From: Chthonobacter rhizosphaerae
GTDB taxonomy: Bacteria > Pseudomonadota > Alphaproteobacteria > Rhizobiales > Pleomorphomonadaceae
Direction of reading: 5' to 3'
Length of the DNA stretch: 64,000 nucleotides
NCBI RefSeq assembly: GCF_013839525.1
Contig: NZ_JACDIS010000001.1
Location: 773,937-837,936 of the forward strand
The notes under the pieces were generated by a model, which worked only from the letters and a program-made list of their open reading frames with translations, did not search any database and had not been told where the DNA came from. Position 1 is the stretch's first letter; each line of letters starts with the position of its first letter. Shown here piece by piece: positions 59,486 through 64,000 of the stretch. Position numbers and translations under genes: made by a program.

Positions 59486-59704
59486 ATGTTCATCGACGGC
59501 TTCTACCGATCGTGCCAGTCCCGGCGGCCGGCCCGGCGCGTCGCCACGACCGCTTCCACCTGGATGGTCGGGCCGGCCCGCCTGTCCGTGGCGCTCTACC
59601 TCATGGACGACGACGAAGGCCCGGACTGCCCCGTGGTGGAGCTTCCGCTCGCCAAGGCGGACGAGGAGCGGTCGCCGGTCTTCTACCGCGACCCGCTGCT
59701 CTGA
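59486..59704 (+). CDS. Small protein of unknown function
   Basis: The frame codes for 72 residues, FIDGFYRSCQSRRPARRV at the start and ALYLMDDDEGPDCPVVELPL in the second half. Codon use fits the neighbours, and an open frame runs further upstream without an obvious start. A weak AAGGGA is before the ATG. I do not recognise a family, and it could be a chance frame. It lies between the GH3 gene and the converging Crp-type gene. Confidence 0.4.
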   Translation: MFIDGFYRSCQSRRPARRVATTASTWMVGPARLSVALYLMDDDEGPDCPVVELPLAKADEERSPVFYRDPLL

Positions 59705-59730
59705 CCCGCCAGGCGGCCGGACCGGTTGCC

Positions 59731-60465
59731 CTAGCCCGAGCCCTGTCTGCGATCCGCCGCCGGAGTCGCCACCCGCCCGGACAGGGCGAGCACATCGGCG
59801 ACCACGATCCGGCCGGCCTCCTTGACGATCAGTCCGTCCCGGGCGAGCGCGCCGAGTTCGCGCGTCACCGCCTCCCGGTGGGTTCCGATCCGGGCGGCGA
59901 TCTCCGCATGAGTGACGTCCGGAACCACGCCCGTCCGCGGGCGGCCCGTCACCGGGCGCGCAAGCCGCAGGAGTTCCATCCGCACCCGCTCGGCCACCGT
60001 GAGGCTGGCGAGCTCGTGGACGCGATGGTCGAGGTCGCGGATCCGGGCCACCAGGAGGCGGAGCACGCCGTCGCACACGGACGGGTGCCGGTGGATCAGG
60101 TCCAGGAAGACGGCGGCCGGGAGGGTCGCCACGGTGACCGGCTCCAGGGCGATCACGCTCGCCGACCGGGGACGCCCGTCGATGGCCGACATGTCGCCGA
60201 ACACGGCCCCGGCCTCCAGGTCGCCCAGGATCAGCTCCCGCGTCTCGCCGAAGATCATCACACGCACCCGACCGGACACGACCGCGTGGACCTCCCGATC
60301 CTCGTCCTCATGGGCGACAATCCACTGGCCCTCGTCGTGGCGGTCGATCCGGACATGCCGCGCCGCCGCCGCGAGATCGGCCTCCGAAAGGCTCCGGAAC
60401 AGGGGCAGGGCCGCAAGGGCCGTCGCTCGGGGATCGGCCGGCCGCGCGTCGGAAAGCTCCGTCAT
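59731..60465 (-). CDS. Crp/Fnr-family transcription regulator
   Basis: The 244-residue regulator has an N-terminal cyclic-nucleotide-type beta barrel (about 15-130; LEAGAVFGDMSAIDGRPRSAS corresponds to the phosphate-binding cassette) and a C-terminal HTH_Crp domain (VTHAEIAARIGTHREAVTREL). Arg and Ser of the cassette are kept, so cAMP or a related ligand may bind. There is no cluster of cysteines as in Fnr. Its targets are unknown. It is transcribed alone from the gap next to the HD-GYP gene. Confidence 0.92.
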   Translation of the reverse strand: MTELSDARPADPRATALAALPLFRSLSEADLAAAARHVRIDRHDEGQWIVAHEDEDREVHAVVSGRVRVMIFGETRELILGDLEAGAVFGDMSAIDGRPRSASVIALEPVTVATLPAAVFLDLIHRHPSVCDGVLRLLVARIRDLDHRVHELASLTVAERVRMELLRLARPVTGRPRTGVVPDVTHAEIAARIGTHREAVTRELGALARDGLIVKEAGRIVVADVLALSGRVATPAADRRQGSG

Positions 60466-60735
60466 GGGCGATCGGCCGGAACGGCCGCCGCATGAACGAT
60501 CGCCCCATCCGCCGCAAAAACGCCGTCGGATCCCGCCGGCACGCCTGCGGACCGGAACGGCGGGTCATCGGTCCGGGGGCGGAGTGGAAGCGGGCTGTCG
60601 CCCATGCGGTCGAACTCCCTGATCGAGATGCCGCCGGGTCCGATGTGGTCCCGCGACCGCCTCCAAGCCTGCGCCAGGCGGAAGCGCTTCCGCAAGCCAC
60701 CGGAGGGCTCCGGCGCGATAAGACCGGCAAACGTC

Positions 60736-62157
60736 TCAGGCCGCCGCCGCGGGCGTGAGCCGGTCCAACCCGCGCTCCAGGGCCGCGAAGCACACCGGAT
60801 CGAGGCCGGGGCCCACGTCCGCCCGCATGATCGAAAGGGCCTTCTCCACCGGAAGGGCCGCCCGGTAGGGTCGGTCCGCCGTGAGCGCGTCGAAGATGTC
60901 CGCGGCCATCAGGATCCGGCTCTCGAGGGCGATCTCGTCACCCTTCAGCCCCTTCGGGTAGCCGCGACCGTCCAGGCGCTCGTGATGGGCCGCCGCGATG
61001 GCCGCCATATCGTCGAACGCGGCCACCCGGGACAGGATGGCCTCGGTCAGCGCCGCGTGGCGGCGAAGCGCCGCCCATTCGGCGTCGTCGGGCTTGCCCG
61101 GCTTGTCCAGGATCGTGTTGCTGACGCCGAGCTTGCCGATGTCGTGAAGAAGCGCCGCCCGCTTCAGCCAGCGTCGATGCTCCGCATCGAACCCGAGTTC
61201 CTCGGCGATCAGGTCGCCGAACACGGCGACCCGCCGGCTGTGCCCGTTGGTGAACGGGCTCTTGGCGTCGATCACCTCCGCGAAGGCTTCCGCGATGGCG
61301 TCCAGATAGTCCTCGTCGGCCGTTCGCACGTGGATGGCCGGCTCCAGGTCGAGCAGCCGGTCCGACAGGTCCGGCGCCGACAAGGTCGACCAGAAGTGGG
61401 GCGCCCGGGCGGCCGCTTCCAGGGCGTCCACAAGCGTGGGATCGAACCACGTGCCGCGGCGGGCCCGCGCTTCCCGCAGGGCCGCCGCCGGGCTTTCGCC
61501 GGTGCGGAATACGTCCACCACCTGGGCGAGGAGGGCGATGCGCGCCGCCAGCGGAATGTCCGTGCCGCCAAGGCGATCGGGCCAGCCGCTGCCGTCCCAG
61601 CGTTCGTCCAGCGACTGGATTCCGGCCGCCACCGTCTCGGAGAAGCGCATGCGGCGGGCGATGGAGGCGCCCCTCTGGCAGCGGGTCTCGATCAGCTCGC
61701 GAGCGATCTCGCCGCCGTTCTGGAGCACGTGGATCATCGCCCGGAACCGTTCGGCGAGCCCGGCGGAGAGACCGGTGTGACCGAGGACGAAGCGAAGGGC
61801 CGACGACAGGCTGCCGTCGATCCGCTTGAAGTCCCGCTTGAACGCCAGATCGTCGGCAAGATAGAGCCCGCAGATCCGGGCCGCGTTGCTGGAACAGCCG
61901 AGGTCCTTCAGGAGAAGCGTGTAGAAGAGGTCCGAGAGCTCCTCTTCGGACAGACCGATGCTGCGGCCGACACGAAGGCCGATCACGGCGACGCGGATGC
62001 AATGACCCTGCGGCTGGCCTTCCGTGAGGTCGAGCGCCATGCTGAGCGCGCCGAGGAGCTCGCCGAGGCGGAGCGTCGCCGGCGGCCCACGCCGCCCGGC
62101 CCATCGTCGAGGAACAGTGCCGCCGGTCACCTGAACCATGATGCCTCGCTCGGACAA
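60736..62157 (-). CDS. Tandem HD-GYP protein, first domain degenerate
   Basis: The 473-residue protein has two HD-type domains. In the first (about 40-240) the HD pair is KD ([10 protein letters not shown]) and GYP is GWP ([15 protein letters not shown]), so metals may not bind. The second (about 290-470) is intact: H338-D339 (LLHDIGKLG) and [19 protein letters not shown]. It is therefore a likely cyclic-di-GMP phosphodiesterase with an inactive regulatory copy. The start may be the inner ATG six codons on (MVQVTGG). No receiver or membrane segment is present. Confidence 0.88.
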   Translation of the reverse strand: MSERGIMVQVTGGTVPRRWAGRRGPPATLRLGELLGALSMALDLTEGQPQGHCIRVAVIGLRVGRSIGLSEEELSDLFYTLLLKDLGCSSNAARICGLYLADDLAFKRDFKRIDGSLSSALRFVLGHTGLSAGLAERFRAMIHVLQNGGEIARELIETRCQRGASIARRMRFSETVAAGIQSLDERWDGSGWPDRLGGTDIPLAARIALLAQVVDVFRTGESPAAALREARARRGTWFDPTLVDALEAAARAPHFWSTLSAPDLSDRLLDLEPAIHVRTADEDYLDAIAEAFAEVIDAKSPFTNGHSRRVAVFGDLIAEELGFDAEHRRWLKRAALLHDIGKLGVSNTILDKPGKPDDAEWAALRRHAALTEAILSRVAAFDDMAAIAAAHHERLDGRGYPKGLKGDEIALESRILMAADIFDALTADRPYRAALPVEKALSIMRADVGPGLDPVCFAALERGLDRLTPAAAA

Positions 62158-62455
62158 TCGCGCCTCGACGACGACATGAAGGCGGTGAACACCGGGTTTC
62201 CGCGCCGGGACGCGGCCGGATCCAGGAGAAACAAACCGTTTCCGATATCCGTGGTCCTGTCATCCGCACGAGTAAAGGCGGCGCGGACGCCCGCATCCGA
62301 CATCCTGATCCGTCTTCGAAACTCAGCGGACCACGCACCAGCGAACGCGATCCGTTCGCATGGCCGCTTCGCGCCAGCCGTCGTTTCCCTCTTTGCCTCC
62401 CGGTCAAGACGCGCTATACGGACACCATCCACCGGCGCAACGCGCCGGCCGTGCT

Positions 62456-62529
62456 GCACCCGTAGCTCAGCTGGATAGAGTGCTGCCCTCCGAAGGCAGA
62501 GGTCACAGGTTCGAATCCTGTCGGGTGCG
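62456..62529 (+). tRNA. tRNA-Arg (anticodon CCG)
   Basis: The acceptor stem GCACCCG/CGGGTGC is perfect, the anticodon arm is CTGCC-CTCCGAA-GGCAG with anticodon CCG, and the T arm is ACAGG-TTCGAAT-CCTGT. CCA is not encoded. The last 13 bases (62517-62529) belong to the left arm of the 88-bp inverted repeat. Confidence 0.95.
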
Positions 62530-62604
62530 TTTCCCCTTCTATAGTCAAGTGTCTGCAAACGCTCTGGAAATCGTCTTTCTGACGGTCGGGGCGTAGAACA
62601 TGGC
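62517..62604 (+). repeat. Left arm of a perfect 88-bp inverted repeat
   Basis: The arm begins in the T arm of tRNA-Arg (CCTGTCGGGTGCG) and ends with ATGGC, the start codon and first two bases of codon 2 of the recombinase. It is identical over 88 bases to the reverse complement of 63803-63890. Between these ends are the tRNA 3' end and the upstream region of the recombinase. Confidence 0.98.
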
Positions 62605-63781
62605 GTATAACAATCGGGTTCGTTTCTGCTTCCGCAAAGGCGGCGTTTTTTATTTTGTGAGGCGTGTCCCTGCCGATCTGGCAAGCGTCTACAAGCACAC
62701 TCGCATCTCATTCTCCCTTAGAACCAAGTCGCGAACCGTTGCGCAAAGCCGGGCTATGGCTGTGGCTGCACGGTTGGAGGAGCACTGGTTCCGTCTGAGA
62801 TTAGAGAGAGACGGTCCGCCTGTTTCCTTGTCGGTGCCGGTTAAAAGTCTGTTCGCGAATCAAGCCGCCCTATCGGAGGTCACGCTCTCCTCGACCACGC
62901 TGACCCAAGCGTTGGAAACCTACTTGCGCCTACGCGGCGCTGGACGGTCACAGTTGTTCCGACGCACAACAGAGCGTGCGGTTGGTTACCTCATCACTGT
63001 GTGCGGCGACCGTCCGGTTGCTGAACTGACGCGCCGCGACGCAAACGCATTCCGAGATTGGCTGATTGCCAAGGGGCTTACCGGCAGCAGCGTCGGACGG
63101 ATGCTCTCGTGCGTTAGGGCCGTCATCAACGTGGCCGCGAATGAGGAGGGGATCGATTCGCCCAGAGCCTTCTCCAGCGTCCAGTACGACCGCAAGGCCG
63201 GTGTCGTCTCTCGCGCACCAGTCCCGCTTGTCGCCCTTCGTCGGGTGCAGACGGCCTGTGTCGAGGCCGACGACGACCGACGTTGGCTTGTCGCCCTCAT
63301 AGCGGACACTGGCCTTCGCCTCTCCGAGGCGGCCGGACTCGCCCGGGCGGACCTCGTGCTGCATCACCCAGAAGGGGCGTTCGTCGAGGTTCGGCCACAT
63401 GACTGGCGACCACTGAAGACGGCCTCCAGCGCACGCCGGGTTCCGTTGGTCGGAAGCGCCGAGTGGGCCGCCCGCCGAGTGCTCTCCAAGGCAAGCCGAT
63501 CGGCATACGCCTTTCCTCGGTATGTCAGCGGGGACGGGGTCAAGGCCAACGCCGCGAGCGCCACGCTGAACAAGTGGCTTATCCCTCTCGTGCCGGAAGG
63601 ATGCTCCATCCATGGTATGCGGCATGCCTTGCGGGACCGTCTCCGGACCGTGGAGTGCCCGTCCGATATTGTCGATCAGATCGGTGGGTGGACCACGGCA
63701 GGAGCCGGTCACGGGTATGGCAAAGGCTATCCGCTGACCGTGCTACGTAAGTGGATGGAAGCTATGACGAATGTTACGTGA
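62600..63781 (+). CDS. Tyrosine recombinase/integrase
   Basis: The 393-residue enzyme has an N-terminal arm-binding-like segment ([14 protein letters not shown]), a core-binding domain and a catalytic domain. Catalytic residues are R240 ([12 protein letters not shown]), K273, H338-x-x-R341 ([12 protein letters not shown]), H371 and Y377 (HGYGKGYPL). Base composition is markedly lower in GC than in the neighbours and codon use differs, pointing to transfer. The ATG lies within the left arm of the inverted repeat, so the repeat supplies its upstream region. It is next to tRNA-Arg, a typical integration place. Confidence 0.94.
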   Translation: MAYNNRVRFCFRKGGVFYFVRRVPADLASVYKHTRISFSLRTKSRTVAQSRAMAVAARLEEHWFRLRLERDGPPVSLSVPVKSLFANQAALSEVTLSSTTLTQALETYLRLRGAGRSQLFRRTTERAVGYLITVCGDRPVAELTRRDANAFRDWLIAKGLTGSSVGRMLSCVRAVINVAANEEGIDSPRAFSSVQYDRKAGVVSRAPVPLVALRRVQTACVEADDDRRWLVALIADTGLRLSEAAGLARADLVLHHPEGAFVEVRPHDWRPLKTASSARRVPLVGSAEWAARRVLSKASRSAYAFPRYVSGDGVKANAASATLNKWLIPLVPEGCSIHGMRHALRDRLRTVECPSDIVDQIGGWTTAGAGHGYGKGYPLTVLRKWMEAMTNVT

Positions 63782-63798
63782 GCCGCCCTGTAGGCGGC
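63782..63798 (+). terminator. Short hairpin after the recombinase gene
   Basis: GCCGCC-CTGTA-GGCGGC forms a perfect 6-bp stem directly after the stop codon and right before the right arm of the inverted repeat. No T run follows. Confidence 0.5.
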
Positions 63799-63802
63799 CC
63801 CA

Positions 63803-63890
63803 GCCATGTTCTACGCCCCGACCGTCAGAAAGACGATTTCCAGAGCGTTTGCAGACACTTGACTATAGAAGGGGAAACGCACCCGACAGG
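63803..63890 (-). repeat. Right arm of a perfect 88-bp inverted repeat
   Basis: Read leftward it repeats exactly the tRNA 3' segment, recombinase upstream region and ATGGC of the left arm. The ATG read leftward from 63808 opens a 26-codon frame ending in TAG inside the recombinase gene. The right arm is followed by unrelated DNA to the window edge, in which no gene can be supported. Confidence 0.98.
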
Positions 63891-64000
63891 GTGTGACGCC
63901 ATTTCCGATGCCGTGGTCTGACGTGCGGCTCTGTTGATTCAAGGGCTTACGTCGGACCGGGCGAGGACACAAGACGGTCTTGTTCTACGGGCTGTTTCAT

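Noticed and set aside
63947..64000. Partial leftward gene at the right edge (MKQPVEQDRLVSSPGPT)
   Set aside because: Only about 17 codons are in the window, with no recognisable family; it cannot be told from a chance frame.

Overview
The window is chromosomal DNA of a high-GC alphaproteobacterium, most likely of the order Hyphomicrobiales (Rhizobiales). The case rests on gene order (leuS-lptE-holA / parB-parA-rsmG-mnmG-mnmE-rho-hemJ-hemE / ppsR-maf-aroE-coaE-dnaQ-secB), a MucR/Ros-type zinc-finger regulator, a hemP gene behind an IRO-like box, and consensus parS sites. Genus cannot be fixed from the sequence alone.

Region 1 (1-24.5 kb) is core genome around the replication origin. It starts with the 3' end of a chromate transporter gene, then a YggS-type PLP protein, leuS, lptE and holA. 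A block of hairpin repeats with a 255-bp tandem duplication follows. Next is a leftward block: hemE, hemJ, rho, mnmE, mnmG, rsmG, parA, parB. Three parS-like sites lie at 11.0-12.6 kb. The roughly 600-bp gap between hemE and the DUF299 gene (15798-16401) is in the place where the Caulobacter origin is known to lie. It has an AT-rich tract and DnaA-box-like 9-mers, so it is the best oriC candidate. Rightward from it run ppsR, maf, aroE, coaE and dnaQ, then secB and fxsA (leftward), a Tim44-domain protein, mltA, an Smr protein and a small XRE regulator.

Region 2 (24.5-32.7 kb) holds a leftward signalling group (HD-GYP response regulator, small periplasmic molybdopterin-fold protein, hybrid histidine kinase with HPt), an orphan perfect terminator that may end a small RNA, a large anchored TadG-like protein, an RluA-type pseudouridine synthase and iron-regulated hemP.

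Region 3 (32.7-48.4 kb) is a carbohydrate uptake and catabolism locus. A leftward operon encodes two Gfo/Idh/MocA dehydrogenases, a TIM-barrel isomerase, an enolase-superfamily enzyme and a DUF993 protein. A rightward operon encodes a complete CUT1 ABC importer and two more Gfo/Idh/MocA enzymes. A TetR gene sits between them, and both operons carry the same TTGTAAC-N6-GTTATAA palindrome at the promoter. UxuA-type mannonate dehydratase lies at the far end. The substrate is unknown; this is the strongest candidate for an undescribed pathway.

Region 4 (48.5-59.7 kb) holds a leftward nitrate/sulfonate/taurine-type ABC system with an LLM flavin monooxygenase and its own TetR, then mucR, an amidase and a GH3 beta-glucosidase.

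Region 5 (59.7-64 kb) holds a Crp/Fnr regulator, a tandem HD-GYP protein, tRNA-Arg(CCG) and a compositionally foreign tyrosine recombinase. The recombinase is enclosed by a perfect 88-bp inverted repeat whose left arm overlaps the tRNA 3' end and contains the recombinase start codon, which suggests a self-inverting element.
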